The notes: generated from the sequence alone by a model not told the origin. DNA of 64,000 bases from Rubrivirga sp. SAORIC476 (GCF_002283555.1 NZ_MVOI01000003.1:918798-982797); one strand, 5' to 3'; positions 16,603-27,300 are shown, counted from the first letter of the stretch. Program-made: numbers and translations.

Positions 16603-17763
16603 CTACTCGCCGACGGTCACGACGATGGGCGCGCCGAGGCGGGCGGCCTCGGCGTCGAGGAGCGCCCACCAGTCGCCGACGGCGTCCACATCGCCGCTGG
16701 CGGTCCACCCGGCGCCGACGTACGAGACGACCGGCACGCCGGGCGTGGCGTCGACGGTGGCGAGGTAATGCCGTCCCTCACGGGCGATGCGGCCGAGCGC
16801 GGCTGAGGGGACCATCACGGCCGTCCCCAGCTCGCCGTGGCCGCCGTTCTTGCGCTCGACCGGCCCCCACAGTGCGAGCCACGTCCAGTCGGCCCCGTCG
16901 CGCGTGGAGGCGACGACGCCCTCGGGGCGGTCCACGAGCCCGACCACGGCCGGGACCGGGCCGTCGGCGGTGTAGGTGCTCTCCTGGCGGTAGAGGTGCC
17001 GCCCGGCGTCGATGGTGATGCGCTTCCGCTCCGCGACCCGCTGGCCGCCCGCATCGAACGGCTGGTAGTCCATCTCGAAGACGGCGCGGATGGGGCCGTC
17101 GGCCAGGATGCGCCAATCGTCGAAGTTCTCCGGGCGGACGAGGTCGCCGTCGGCCCAGACGCCGGTGCCGCCCGCGCCCAGCGTCGTGCCGACCGAGTAG
17201 AAGTCGGCGCCCTCGCCCGAGTCGACGTGGTAGGCGTCGTGGCCCTTTTCGTACCAGCGCTCCGTGATCAGGTCGCGCGTGCGCTTCGGCCACACGTCGA
17301 TGCCGGACGAGACGAGCGGCTGGAACTCGTCGGCCTCCCAGAGCCCCTTGCCGTAGGTCCGCCACGCGATCCGGTCGCTCTCCCAGGCCATGTCGTCGCG
17401 GTAGTCGTCGTGCATGGCGTGGACGCGGGGCGCGTACGCGGAGTCCGGCGCGACGGCCTCGACCCGGAACGCGCGCGTCTCGTTCGGCCACAGGCCGGTC
17501 AGGATGAGCAGGTGCTCCGGCGTCCCGTCGGCGTCCAGGTCGAGCGGCTGGCTGACCACCTCGGCCTCGGTGGCCGGATCGACCACCCGGACCGCGTCGG
17601 GGCCGAGGCCGGGGAGCGCGGCGGCGAGAGTGGCCCACGGCACCTCGGCGACGGCGTCCGGGCGGGCCAGGTCGAGCGGGTTGGCGACCGTCACGGTGAC
17701 GGCGGACTGGGCGAGCGCGCCGGGCGCGGCGAGCGCCAGCAGGGCGAGAAGGAGCGTGCGCAT
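16603..17763 (-). CDS. Secreted DUF4861 protein
   Basis: A 386-residue exported protein (signal peptide MRTLLLALLALAAPGALAQ) that matches the DUF4861 type: an N-terminal VTVTVANPLDLARPDAVAEVPW strand region, a central block rich in Trp/His (TYGKGLWEADEF, WYEKGHDAYH) and a C-terminal beta-sandwich. DUF4861 proteins often sit beside GH105 and pectin-lyase genes; no reaction is established from what is visible here. The start ATG lies 4 bases past the stop of the GH105 gene, so the two are almost certainly cotranscribed and may act on the same oligosaccharide. An ATG 33 bases upstream is less likely because it precedes the signal peptide. Confidence 0.78.
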   Translation of the reverse strand: MRTLLLALLALAAPGALAQSAVTVTVANPLDLARPDAVAEVPWATLAAALPGLGPDAVRVVDPATEAEVVSQPLDLDADGTPEHLLILTGLWPNETRAFRVEAVAPDSAYAPRVHAMHDDYRDDMAWESDRIAWRTYGKGLWEADEFQPLVSSGIDVWPKRTRDLITERWYEKGHDAYHVDSGEGADFYSVGTTLGAGGTGVWADGDLVRPENFDDWRILADGPIRAVFEMDYQPFDAGGQRVAERKRITIDAGRHLYRQESTYTADGPVPAVVGLVDRPEGVVASTRDGADWTWLALWGPVERKNGGHGELGTAVMVPSAALGRIAREGRHYLATVDATPGVPVVSYVGAGWTASGDVDAVGDWWALLDAEAARLGAPIVVTVGE

Positions 17764-17767
17764 CGGG

Positions 17768-18982
17768 CTAGCGGAGCGGGAGGCCGAGCATCTCAAACTC
17801 GATGCTCGCCAGAATGAATGGGCCGACGACCTTGGGGTCGTCCGCGACGACGGGCTCGGAGAGGTAGTACTCGACCGTTCCGTCGCGGTCGTTGTCGCCG
17901 CCGAGCCCGGCCACGCTGACCACCTGGGTCACGCTCGGCAGCCCGTCGTCGCCCATCCGGACGAACTCGTGGACGAGGCCGCGGTAGGCGCGCACGCCCG
18001 GGGCGAGGAACGTCGAGCGCGGCAGCCAACCCTTCCGCACGCCCTTCAGCAGCGCGTAGGTGAACATGGCCGAGGCCGAGGACTCCAGGTAGTTGCCCTC
18101 CCGCGTCGGCAGGTCGAGGACCTGGTACCAGACGCCCGTCACCGGGTCCTGCACGCCGACGACCGCCTCGGCGTACTGCTGGAAGAGGCGGACGAGCGCC
18201 TCGTGGTCTCGGTGATCCTCCGGGAAGTAGTCGAGTACGTCCACGAGCGCCATGGCGTACCAGCCCATCGCGCGGCCCCAGAAGTTTTGGGAGAGGCCCG
18301 AGACGGGGTCGGCCCAGACCTGCTCCTTCGCCTCGTCCCAGCCGTGGTAGTACAGGCCCGTCGCGGGGTCCCGCATGTAGCGCGCCGCGAGGAGGTACTG
18401 CCGCGCGATGTGGTCGAGCGCCTCCTCCCGGTCCGCCTCGTCGCCCCACTCGATCGCGTAGCGCGCCGCGAAAGGCTCGGCCATGTAGAGGCCGTCCAGC
18501 CACATCTGGTACGGGTAGCGCTGCTTGTGCCAGTAGCCGCCCTCGCTGGTCGTCGGCTGGTCCTGGAGCTGGCTCCAGAGCAGGTCGGCGGCGGCGCGGT
18601 AGCGCGGGTCGTCCGTCTCCGCGTCGGCGAGGAAGAGCAACTTACCCGTGTTGATGTTGTCCAGGTTGTAGTCCTCCAGCGGGTAGGTCCGGATGGAGCC
18701 GTCGGGCTGGATGTACTCGTTGAGGTTGCGCCGGATGTAGTCGAAGTAGCGATCGTTGCCGCTCTCCGCCCACAGCTCCTCGATGCCGCGCAAGACCGTC
18801 CCGGTCTCGTAGTCCCACCGCTCGCGGACGATGGGGCGGCGCTGCATCACGGCATCGGCCATGCGGACCGACCACGGCCGGCCGGTCTGCGGCGGCGGGC
18901 CGTCCTGGGGCACCTGGGCCTCTGGGACGGCGGAGCACCCTGCGAGGACGAGGACGAGGACGAGAGAGCGGAGGGGACGCAT
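17768..18982 (-). CDS. GH105 unsaturated rhamnogalacturonyl hydrolase, lipoprotein
   Basis: This is predicted to remove the 4,5-unsaturated galacturonyl group left at the non-reducing end by pectate or rhamnogalacturonan lyases. The 404-residue (alpha/alpha)6-barrel protein carries YPYQMWLDGLYMAEPF with the catalytic Asp163 and family motifs such as FWGRAMGWYAMAL near 255. A lipobox VLAGC at residues 12-16 predicts membrane anchoring. The product, 4-deoxy-L-threo-5-hexosulose uronate, would enter the KduI/KduD branch encoded 9-10 kb upstream in the same cluster. It is 7 bases from the PL1 gene and 4 bases from DUF4861. Confidence 0.9.
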   Translation of the reverse strand: MRPLRSLVLVLVLAGCSAVPEAQVPQDGPPPQTGRPWSVRMADAVMQRRPIVRERWDYETGTVLRGIEELWAESGNDRYFDYIRRNLNEYIQPDGSIRTYPLEDYNLDNINTGKLLFLADAETDDPRYRAAADLLWSQLQDQPTTSEGGYWHKQRYPYQMWLDGLYMAEPFAARYAIEWGDEADREEALDHIARQYLLAARYMRDPATGLYYHGWDEAKEQVWADPVSGLSQNFWGRAMGWYAMALVDVLDYFPEDHRDHEALVRLFQQYAEAVVGVQDPVTGVWYQVLDLPTREGNYLESSASAMFTYALLKGVRKGWLPRSTFLAPGVRAYRGLVHEFVRMGDDGLPSVTQVVSVAGLGGDNDRDGTVEYYLSEPVVADDPKVVGPFILASIEFEMLGLPLR

Positions 18983-18989
18983 GGCGGGG

Positions 18990-21041
18990 TCAGTCGTGGG
19001 TGAGTCGGTGTGCGGGCAGGGGCTCGCGCTCGAAGCCGGGGCCGGCCCAGGTCAGCGAGGGGTCGCGCTCGGGGTGCTCGTGCAGGCTGCGGACGCCGAT
19101 CCGGTGGAGACCCGCCCGGAGCGCGAGCCGCGCCGGGCGCTCGCCGGACGGCATCCCGGGCGAGACCGGCACGCCGTCGATGAGCAAGCGTGACCGGGGG
19201 TGGTCGGAAAACCAGAACGTGTAGAGGCCGTCGGCAGGGACCTCCAGCCAGCCGTCGAGCAGGACGGCGTGCCCGGCGTCCGGCCGGGCCAGCACGGCCT
19301 GCACGTCCGACTCGATGCCGCGCCCGGCGGGGTCGAGGTCCTCTGGCTGGACGCCCTCGTCCCAGTCCTCGGCGAGGTAGACAGTCGCCGCCAGCCCGGC
19401 CCGACGCTCGCTCGAGGCGGACGCCGCCGGCTGCCAGTCGAGACGCGGGTAGAGGGCGACGGCGGAGGTCGTCTCGATCCCGTCGCCCACGATGCGGGCG
19501 CGGAGGTGGGTCGTGGCCGTCAGCGTGATCGAGCCGTCGGCGAGCGGAGAAGCGGCCGTCGGCTCCGTCCCGTCGGTGGTGACGCGGACCGGGTGGCCTC
19601 CGCCGTCGAGAGAGACGACGAGCGAGTCGGTGAACGGCGTGCCGGGGGCGACGGAGACCGTCGGCGGGGCGACCCAGGGGAACGGCGCGCGCGGATCGGT
19701 CTCGTTGAGCCACTCCTCCAGGTTGGTGTAGCCGTCGCCGTCGAGGTCGGCGCGGTGGTCGGAGCCGTCGGCCGGGTCGAGGCCGTGGGCGGTCTCCCAG
19801 GCGTCCGGCATCCCGTCCGCGTCGGCGTCGGCCGGCGGCTCGGCCGGGGCGTAGACGGGGTACCCGCCGACGTCGTCCTGGGAGTCGATGAGCGCCCCCT
19901 CTCCCCTCTCGATCAGCCCGAGCACGCGCCGGTCCACGGCGTCGCGCACCGGCCGCATCGCGCCGACGTCTGCGATCAGCGCTGCCTTGAGGTCGGCGGC
20001 GGGCGTCGGCGTCACGGCCGGGGCGGGGAACGGCACGGCCACGCGGACCGTGCGCGCGATGTCGTCCTGGTTCACCCCGCGCGAGCCACACAGCCCGTCG
20101 GCCGGGCCCGCCTCGGCGCCGAGGTGGAGGAAGTCAGCCGAGTAGATCCGCGCATTCGTGCCGCCCACGTTGAAGGCGCATGTCGGCGTGTTCGAGTAGA
20201 CCAGCGGCTGGGTCACCACGCCGACGTGGTTCATCTCAAGGAAGTCGGCGTAGGTGTAGCCCGGCTGGTCGCCCCACCCCGTGACGAGGTTGTGGCGGAA
20301 GTCGAGGCGGACGTCCTTCGGGCGCGGATTGCGGCTCTCGTGGAAGGCGTAGACCGAGTGGTGGATGGTCGCCTCGCCGGTCGCCGTGATCAGCGTGCCG
20401 TAGCCATGCGCGCCCTTGTGGTGGACCGACCGGTTGAGGCTCTCGGCGATCAGGCAGTGCTGCACCGTCACGGCCGTCGCGCGGCCGACGATGCTCAACG
20501 TCTCGTCCGTCGCCCAGCTCACCGAGCAGTGGTCGATGATGGCCGGCCCGTTCCGCACGTTGATGGCGTCCTGCTCCTCGTTCGCGGTGTCGCCCGGCCG
20601 CACGCGGAGGTGGCGCAGGATCACCTCGGGCGCGTTCACCTCGATCCCGTGGCCCGTGAGCACGACGCCGTCGCCGGGAGCCGACTGCCCGGCGACGGTC
20701 AGAAACCCGTTCCGGATGTCCAGCGAGCGGACCAGCTCGATGGCGCCCGCGACCCGGAAGACGACCGTCCGCGGCCCCTCCGCCTCGACGGCCGCACGGA
20801 ACGACCCCGCGATGGGCTCCTCCCCCTCGCCGTAGTCGGCCAGCGTGGTGACGAGCGCCACCTCCCCCCCGCGTCCGCCGACCGTCCACATCCCGTAGCC
20901 CTCCGCGCCGGGGAACGCGGGAATCGGCTGCGCGGCGGCGGTCGACGCCCACGCGGCGAGCAGGAGCGAGCCCAGCAGAACCACTGTCCACCCAAGCCCT
21001 TCGAGGACCGTCCGCGGCGAGTCGAGGGGGGAGGACTTCAT
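18990..21041 (-). CDS. PL1-like pectate lyase with PA14 domain
   Basis: A secreted pectate lyase of 683 residues. The hydrophobic leader ends near ASTAAAQ. Residues about 38-380 form a right-handed beta-helix of the Bacteroidota PL1 type (FPGAEGYGMWTVGGRGG, FRVAGAIEL, DHCSVSWATDET). Next comes a calcium-binding EF/thrombospondin-3-like segment (DADADGMPDAWE, DLDGDGYTNLEEW) near 410-450, a beta-hexosaminidase C-terminal-like/FN3 strand region, and a PA14-like domain of about 540-675 (WLEVPADGLYTFWFSDHPRSRLLIDG). The ATG shares bases with the uxaC stop (TGATG); a GTG 3 bases earlier is possible. PA14 domains bind glycans in other proteins. Confidence 0.85.
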   Translation of the reverse strand: MKSSPLDSPRTVLEGLGWTVVLLGSLLLAAWASTAAAQPIPAFPGAEGYGMWTVGGRGGEVALVTTLADYGEGEEPIAGSFRAAVEAEGPRTVVFRVAGAIELVRSLDIRNGFLTVAGQSAPGDGVVLTGHGIEVNAPEVILRHLRVRPGDTANEEQDAINVRNGPAIIDHCSVSWATDETLSIVGRATAVTVQHCLIAESLNRSVHHKGAHGYGTLITATGEATIHHSVYAFHESRNPRPKDVRLDFRHNLVTGWGDQPGYTYADFLEMNHVGVVTQPLVYSNTPTCAFNVGGTNARIYSADFLHLGAEAGPADGLCGSRGVNQDDIARTVRVAVPFPAPAVTPTPAADLKAALIADVGAMRPVRDAVDRRVLGLIERGEGALIDSQDDVGGYPVYAPAEPPADADADGMPDAWETAHGLDPADGSDHRADLDGDGYTNLEEWLNETDPRAPFPWVAPPTVSVAPGTPFTDSLVVSLDGGGHPVRVTTDGTEPTAASPLADGSITLTATTHLRARIVGDGIETTSAVALYPRLDWQPAASASSERRAGLAATVYLAEDWDEGVQPEDLDPAGRGIESDVQAVLARPDAGHAVLLDGWLEVPADGLYTFWFSDHPRSRLLIDGVPVSPGMPSGERPARLALRAGLHRIGVRSLHEHPERDPSLTWAGPGFEREPLPAHRLTHD

Positions 21042-22519
21042 CACTCGCCGGCCCGTCCGTTGACCGCGACGCCATCCCCGACGACCGCCGAGGCGTCGTC
21101 CCCCAGGTTGTAGGTGTCGCGGACCAGGCCGACGGCCAGCGCGTGGATCATGCGGTGCGCGTCCGCCTCATCGACGCGGTGCTCCGCGACCAGTCCGGCC
21201 AGGAAGTCAGCGTCGACGCGGCGCGAGAGGTCGTGGCGGGCGGGGATCGACAGGAAGGCCCGCGTGTCGTCGTTGAAGCCGACCGTGTTGTAGATCCCCG
21301 CCGTCTCGGTGGTCTGGGTGCGGTAGCGCCGCATCCCCTCGATGGAGTCGTGGAACCACCACGCGGGGCCGAGGCGCATCGCGGGGTAGTGCCCCGCCAG
21401 CGGCGCCAGTTCGCGGGCGTACGCCGTCTCGTCGAGCGTGAACACGACGAGTGTCAGCCGGGGGTCGCTGCCGTAGGCGTTGAGCAGTTCCCGCAGGTTG
21501 TGCGTGTACTCGGTCGCCACCGGGATGTCGCCGCCCATGTCCCGCCCGAAGCGCTCGAACACCTCGGCGTTGTGGTCGCGGAGCGCGCCCGGGTGGAGTT
21601 GCATCACGAGGCCGTCCTCGGTGCTCATCCGGGCCATCTCCATCAGCATGTGCGCCTCGAAGGCCCCCTGGTCCTCCTCGGTCGCTGTGCCCGCGAGGGC
21701 GCGCTGGAGCAGGTGGTTCGCCTCGACGTCCGGGAGGCGGTGCGTGTACGGCACCACGACGGCGTGGTCCGTCGAGGTCGCGCCCATCGACTGGAAGAAC
21801 GCCCGCCGCTCCTCCAGCACGCGGATCAGGGTCGCGTAGGACCCGATCTCGGTCCCAGTAGCGTCGGCCAGCCGGTCGAGCTCGCCTCGCCACTCGGGAG
21901 ACGCGATGCGGAAGACCGCGTCGGGACGGAAGCAGGGGATCACCCGCCCGCCCCAGCCCGACTCCCGGATGCGTCGGTGCTCGTCGAGTGAGTCCGCCGC
22001 CCCGTCGGTCGTCGTCAGCACGTCGATGTTGAACCGGTCGAACAGGGCGCGCGGCCGGAACTCGGGGCGCCCGAGTTGCGCGGAGAGGTGGTCGTAGATC
22101 TCGGAGGCCGAGTCGCCCGTGAGCTTCTGGTCCACGCCGAACACCTCGGCGAAGGTCTGGTCCAGCCACGCCCGGGTGGGCGTGCCCAGGAAGAGGTGGT
22201 AGTGGTCCGCGAACCGCTGCCAGACCACGCGGGGGTCGGCCTCGACGGCGGCCCCGTCGCGGGTCGGGATGCCCATGTCCTCCATGCGGACGCCCTGCGA
22301 CCGCAGCATCCGGAAGATGTAGTGATCCGGCGTGATGAGCAGCGCCGTGGGCTCCGGGAACGACTCGTCGTCCGCCAGCAGCGCGGGCGGTACGTGACCG
22401 TGCGGACACACCAGGGGCAGGTCGGCGACGGCGGCGTACAGCTCGCGAGCGATCTCGCGGACGGCTGGGATGGGCGAGAAGAACCGGTCGGGGTGGAGAG
22501 CGAGGGGCTCCGAAGTCAT
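21041..22519 (-). CDS. uxaC: Uronate isomerase
   Basis: This isomerises D-galacturonate to D-tagaturonate and D-glucuronate to D-fructuronate, the first cytoplasmic step of the saturated-uronate branch. The 492-residue protein fits the amidohydrolase-related UxaC family: PLVCPHGHVPP near residue 38 carries the metal-binding HGH, and FDRFNIDVLTTTD, VMQLHPGALRDHN and LGPAWWFHDS are characteristic. The start MTSEPLALHPDRFF matches the family N-terminus; there is no signal peptide. It is translationally coupled to PL1 by a TGATG overlap, which links a cytoplasmic enzyme and an exported lyase in one transcript. Confidence 0.95.
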   Translation of the reverse strand: MTSEPLALHPDRFFSPIPAVREIARELYAAVADLPLVCPHGHVPPALLADDESFPEPTALLITPDHYIFRMLRSQGVRMEDMGIPTRDGAAVEADPRVVWQRFADHYHLFLGTPTRAWLDQTFAEVFGVDQKLTGDSASEIYDHLSAQLGRPEFRPRALFDRFNIDVLTTTDGAADSLDEHRRIRESGWGGRVIPCFRPDAVFRIASPEWRGELDRLADATGTEIGSYATLIRVLEERRAFFQSMGATSTDHAVVVPYTHRLPDVEANHLLQRALAGTATEEDQGAFEAHMLMEMARMSTEDGLVMQLHPGALRDHNAEVFERFGRDMGGDIPVATEYTHNLRELLNAYGSDPRLTLVVFTLDETAYARELAPLAGHYPAMRLGPAWWFHDSIEGMRRYRTQTTETAGIYNTVGFNDDTRAFLSIPARHDLSRRVDADFLAGLVAEHRVDEADAHRMIHALAVGLVRDTYNLGDDASAVVGDGVAVNGRAGE

Positions 22520-22544
22520 TGCGCGGGTGAGGCCAGAAGAAGAA

Positions 22545-22576
22545 GCGGGCCCCGCCCCGAGTGGAGCGGGGCCCGC
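22545..22576 (-). terminator. Intrinsic terminator of the beta-helix gene
   Basis: GCGGGCCCCGC and GCGGGGCCCGC form a perfect 11-base stem with a 10-base loop (22556-22565). On the minus strand the stem is followed by TTCTTCTTCT, a usable T-rich tail. It ends the transcript of the receptor and beta-helix genes before uxaC, suggesting uxaC and genes beyond it rely on read-through or their own promoter. Confidence 0.75.
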
Positions 22577-22608
22577 AAACAGACGGCCAGCGAAGGCTGG
22601 CGCCGAAC

Positions 22609-24312
22609 CTAGCGGACGACGAGCATCCGGTGGGTGCCCACCTGGTCCCCCGCCTGCAGGCGGACGACGTAGAGGCCCGGCGCGGCGGCCGCGGCGGACC
22701 ACTCGACGGTGTGCTCCCCGGCCGCCTCGGTGGCGTCGACGAGGGTGGCGACCTGGCGCCCCAGGGCGTCATAGACGGTCATCGTCACGTCCGCGGCGCG
22801 GTCGAGCGTGTAGCGGAGCGTCGTGCCCGTGCGGAACGGGTTCGGCGCGTTCGAGATGGCCAGCAGGTTGGCCTCCGGGCCGCGCTCGTCCGCCGAGGCG
22901 AGGCACGCCGCCTGGTCGACGCCCGGGAACCACGTCAGGTCACCCACCGGGCAGCCGTTCGTGCCCGCCGTGTACGCCGGCGAGGTGGTCGGGTAGGACG
23001 GGTCGAAGTCGGTCAGGAAGTAGGCCGTCGTCCGGCGGTCGTAGTCGTCCGTGGCCACGTCGAACGTGGCCGTGTCCTTGGTGCGGCCCGTCTCCGTCCG
23101 GTACCACGTCACCATGTCGACGGGGGCGTCCGGGGCGTTCGTCAGGTCGAGCGACATCTGAGTGAAGGCCGTCGTCGGGTTCGAGATCCGGCTCGCGATG
23201 TGGTCTGTGAGCGGGGGGCCGACGCCGATGATGTCGTTGTCGCCGTCGGTGCCGTTGTCCGGGTTGCCGTCATCGCCGCCGCCGTCGCTGAAGGCGTCGT
23301 AGAACGCCTGGACCTCCGGGGACACCACGTAGACGTTGTTGGAGATCGTCCAGTCGGTGGTCTCGTTCGGCTCGGAGAGGATCCAGGTCATCTTGGCCTT
23401 GCCGTTGGCGTAGACCTCCCCGGACTCGTCGAACTCCGACTGGCGGACGATGTCGCTCGTGTCGGCCCCGGCCACGAACGAGTCGTAGAACAGGTTGTTG
23501 GTGATCTTGATCGAGTTGCCGACCTGGCCGAGCGCGAGCGTGCCGTGGTAGGACACCGCGTTCAGGATCGTGTTGTGGTCGAACACCATGTTCTGGACCG
23601 GCCCGGTGCTGGACCGGTGCCGGATGATCCGGTCGGTGTAGTTGATGAACGTGTTGTTCCGGAAGATCAGCGAGTCGATCGAGCCGTCCCGCAGGTCGAC
23701 GCCCTTGCCGGCGCCGAAGTTGGTGCCGTCGGTGCCGAGCCAGCCCGAGTTGGCCCAGATCGTGTTCGTCACGATCATCTTGCGGAGCGCCGACTGGGCA
23801 CGCACGATCTGCGCCTCCAGGTTGACCACGACGAGCCCGTCCATGATCAGGTCGAAGCCGGAGGCCGCGGTGCGTACGAACGTGGTCGACATGTTCGGGA
23901 GTTCACCCCCGAAGTCCTCCGGCAGGACGCCCGAGAACGAGAAGTTGCGGAAGGTGATGTCCCCCTCCTGGAAGAACGCGTCGCCGACGCGGTTGCCGCT
24001 CGTCCCGTTGAGCGAGGTGTAGATCTGCGGCAGCGCGCCGCTGCCGTCGGCCCCGACGATCTGGAGGTGGTAGCCCGTGTTGCGGACGTTGGAGTCCATC
24101 AGGTAGACCACATCGCGCTGGAGCTGGTAGATCCGGTCCGGGTTGGCCCGGGCGCCGGTCGCCGTGGTGTCGCCGTTGATGACGACGTTGATCGGGTCGG
24201 CGTTCTGGAGCACGCAGAGGTCCGGGGTGGCCGGACAGGTCTGCTGGGCCGCGGCGGAGCCGGCCACGAGGAAGGCGGCCGCGAGGGCCAGGGAGCGTAG
24301 CATCGGGGTCAT
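22609..24312 (-). CDS. Secreted right-handed beta-helix protein with T9SS tail
   Basis: A 567-residue exported protein with a signal peptide (MLRSLALAAAFLVAGSAAAQ), a beta-helix of about residues 40-330 with many Asn-ladder turns (FRNNTFINYTDR, FDHNTILN, ITNNLFYDS, TISNNVYV), an Asp/Gly-rich calcium-like loop (GGGDDGNPDNGTDGDND), and a T9SS sorting domain from NAPNPFRTG to the end. Beta-helix proteins at this position next to TonB receptors are frequent in pectin loci (DUF4957/DUF5123-type), but a lyase active site cannot be pointed out, so it may be a binding protein. ATG at 24303 is an equally good start. It lies 51 bases after the receptor gene and is probably cotranscribed with it. Confidence 0.75.
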   Translation of the reverse strand: MTPMLRSLALAAAFLVAGSAAAQQTCPATPDLCVLQNADPINVVINGDTTATGARANPDRIYQLQRDVVYLMDSNVRNTGYHLQIVGADGSGALPQIYTSLNGTSGNRVGDAFFQEGDITFRNFSFSGVLPEDFGGELPNMSTTFVRTAASGFDLIMDGLVVVNLEAQIVRAQSALRKMIVTNTIWANSGWLGTDGTNFGAGKGVDLRDGSIDSLIFRNNTFINYTDRIIRHRSSTGPVQNMVFDHNTILNAVSYHGTLALGQVGNSIKITNNLFYDSFVAGADTSDIVRQSEFDESGEVYANGKAKMTWILSEPNETTDWTISNNVYVVSPEVQAFYDAFSDGGGDDGNPDNGTDGDNDIIGVGPPLTDHIASRISNPTTAFTQMSLDLTNAPDAPVDMVTWYRTETGRTKDTATFDVATDDYDRRTTAYFLTDFDPSYPTTSPAYTAGTNGCPVGDLTWFPGVDQAACLASADERGPEANLLAISNAPNPFRTGTTLRYTLDRAADVTMTVYDALGRQVATLVDATEAAGEHTVEWSAAAAAPGLYVVRLQAGDQVGTHRMLVVR

Positions 24313-24363
24313 GGGGTGGAGGGAAAGCAGTGAGAGAGAACCCGGCGGCCGGGCAGAAACCGT

Positions 24364-27300
24364 CTAGAGCGCGAGGCGCAGGCCGAAGTCGACCGTCGTC
24401 CCATAGATCTCGCTGTTGTTGACCAGCGTCCGGTCGAGGAACGGCCGGTACTGGAGCGAGCTCTCCTCGACGCCGCTCAGGTTGTTGACGTTGAGGAGGA
24501 GTCGGAGGCGGTCGCCGATGGCCTGCGTGAAGGCGAGGTCGACGCGGGTGTAGCCCCCCCGGAGGTTGTCCGCCCCGGTCCGGGTGAAGCCGGCGAAGGA
24601 CGTGTTGTAGGCGGCCTGGTGGAACACCGAGGCCCGCGCCGAGAACGAGCGGAAGTCGTAGCCCAGCGACACGTTGGCGAAGAAGTCCGGCTGTTCCTGC
24701 AGCTTCTGCTCCTCCTCGTACGGGATGTAGGCCACCTGCGCGATCGGCGGGAACGGGGGGCGCTCGATGTAGGTGGTCTCGATGCGCACGCGCGGGATGA
24801 ACGTGCTGGAGCGGACGACCGAGAAGTTGTACCCCAGCACGAACCCGGACAGCGGGCCGGGCAGGAACCCGAGGCTCGTCTGGTGCTCCACCTCGACGCC
24901 GTACACCGTCGTCGGCTGGGCCGAGTTGAACGGCACCCGGAGCTGGAATCGGCTGTTGCCGTAGGGGCTCTGGTAGTCGATGCCCAGCGAGTCGAACACC
25001 GCGTTGCCGGTGTACGAGAGCCCGTTGATCACCTGGAAGTAGTCGCCGATCCGCTTGTAGAAGGCGGAGACGCCGAAGAGCCCGAGGCGAGGCCCGTAGA
25101 AGGACGTGTTGATCTCGTAGTTCCAGGCCGTCGCGCTCCGGAGGTTCGGGTTGCCCAGCGTGATGCTGTTGCCGGGGAAGAAGAAGCCGTTGTTCCGGGC
25201 CACCACGTTCGCCAGGCGGTTGTTGAAGTCCGGCCGCGCCAGCGCGCGGTAGGCCGCCAGGCGGACCGTCAGGAAGTCGGTCGGCCGGAGGCTGAGGTGG
25301 GTGTTCGGGAGCCAGATCGTCTGGTCGTAGGTCGCCGAGGTGTCGCGGATGGCGCCCGACGGCACGGGGAAGCCCTGGAGGCCGGTCGGGGCGAACTTGC
25401 TCGCGTAGTCGTTGTCCTCGCGCTCGACGCGCAGACCGGCGATCCACGTCACGCGCCGCCCGAGGTCGACGGTGCTCATCAGGTAGCCCGCGCCGACCCG
25501 CTCGGTGATGTCGTAGAAGTCCGCCTCGGGCTCGCGGTTGAGCTCGTACTCGGGGTTGGTCCCGGCCTGATCGGTGAAGCCGGTCAGGTTGTACTCGTAC
25601 CACTCCCGGAGCAGGTCCCGGTCGAAGACGGGCGCCAGCGTGAACCGCCCGAACAGGTCCCGGTTGAGGTCGCTCGACGCGACGAAGTTGCTCGCCAGGA
25701 TCAGCCGGTTGTTGAACAGCTCCAGGTCCTCGAAGGACGAACCCGAGAAGTCCTTCGGCACGATCGTCCCGTCGGGCTGCTGGACGAAGCGCGGGAAGGG
25801 CTCGTTGTAGTAGGGCGAGAACAGCTGACTGCGGTCCCGGCTGCGGCTCTTGCTGCGGTACTTGCCGCCCACCTTCAGCGCCCAGCTCGCGCCGGTGCCG
25901 AGGGAGAACGTCCGCTCCAGGTCGAGGAACGCGCCGAGATCGCTGTCCGAGCTCTGCTCGTCGCTCGCGAACGCCGAGTACAGGTACGACTTGTCGAGGT
26001 TGTTGAGCGCGTACGGGATGATCCCCTCCAGCTCGCCCCGGCGGACGTCGGTGGGCACCGGCGCGATGCCCGACTCCGGGTTGCCGTCGGCGTCCGTCGT
26101 GGAGGGCTCGGTGAACGAGAGCTGGTAGTCGAACGGGAAGTCCGATCCCGACCGCGAGTACGAGGTGCCCCAGTTGGCCTTCAGGCCCAGCAGGTTGTTC
26201 TCACCCGCCAAGGCCCCTGTGAACACCCGGATTGTCTGATCCCGGTCGCGGACCGTGTAGAGCAGCAGGTCCCCGGTCGTCGGGTAGTTCCGGCCGTAGG
26301 TGATGAAGTTGCGCGAGGTCTGGTTGTAGAGCCCGCTCAGCTTGAGGAAGCCGCCATCCGGGGTGTTGAGGTCCAGAATGAGGCCGGCGCCCTGCCGCTC
26401 CCGCGTTTCCGCGGTGTAGTCGAGCTGGAGGTCGTCGATCTGGCAGACCGTGAAGTCGTTGAAGCTGCAGTCGTAGCTGGGGTCATACTCCTCGCGGCTC
26501 CGATTGCGGCGCTCGAGGTTGCCCGACAGCTGGACGCCGAGCAGGCCGCCGATGAACCGCTCGCCGTAGCGGAAGTCAGCGTCGTACTGGGAGGCGTCGG
26601 CGGCGAGTTCGTTGTAGCTGCCGAGCACGTCGACCCGCACCTCGCGCGAGCGGGGTGCCCGGCGCGTGACGAGGTTGACGCTGCCCGCGATGGCGTCGCC
26701 GTCGCGGTCGGGCGTGAGGGCCTTGTAGAGTTCGATGCCCGCCAGCGAGCCCTGCGAGATCGTGCTCAGGTCCACGCTCCGGCTGGCCGCGTCGGTGGGC
26801 GACAGCTTGACGCCGTCGACGGTCACGTTCGTGAACGCGCCGCTCAGGCCGCGCAGGGTGATCTGGCTGGCCTCGCCGCCGGAGCGCTGCACGGAGACGC
26901 CCGGAAGCCGTCCGATGGACTCGGCCGCGTTGGCGTCCGGCAGCTCTTGGATTTTCGCCTCCGACACCACGTTGACGATCGTGTTGGACGAGAGCTGCTG
27001 GTTGATCGCGGCCCGCTGCCCTTCCAGCTGACCCGACACCACCACTTCGCCGAGGACTCCGCTCGGCGACAGTTCGATGTCCAGCGTGACTGTCTGGCCG
27101 TCGACGATGGAGATCGGGATCTCTCGGTTCTCGTAGCCGACGTATGAGGCCCGCAGGACGTAGTCGCCGGCCGGAATGCTCCGGACCTGGTACTCACCCT
27201 CGACTCCCGTCGCGGCCCCCAGGGACGTTCCCTGGATGAACACGTTCGCGCCCGGCAGCGTGGTCCCTTCGGCCGCATCCGTCACGACGCCTCGGAGTGT

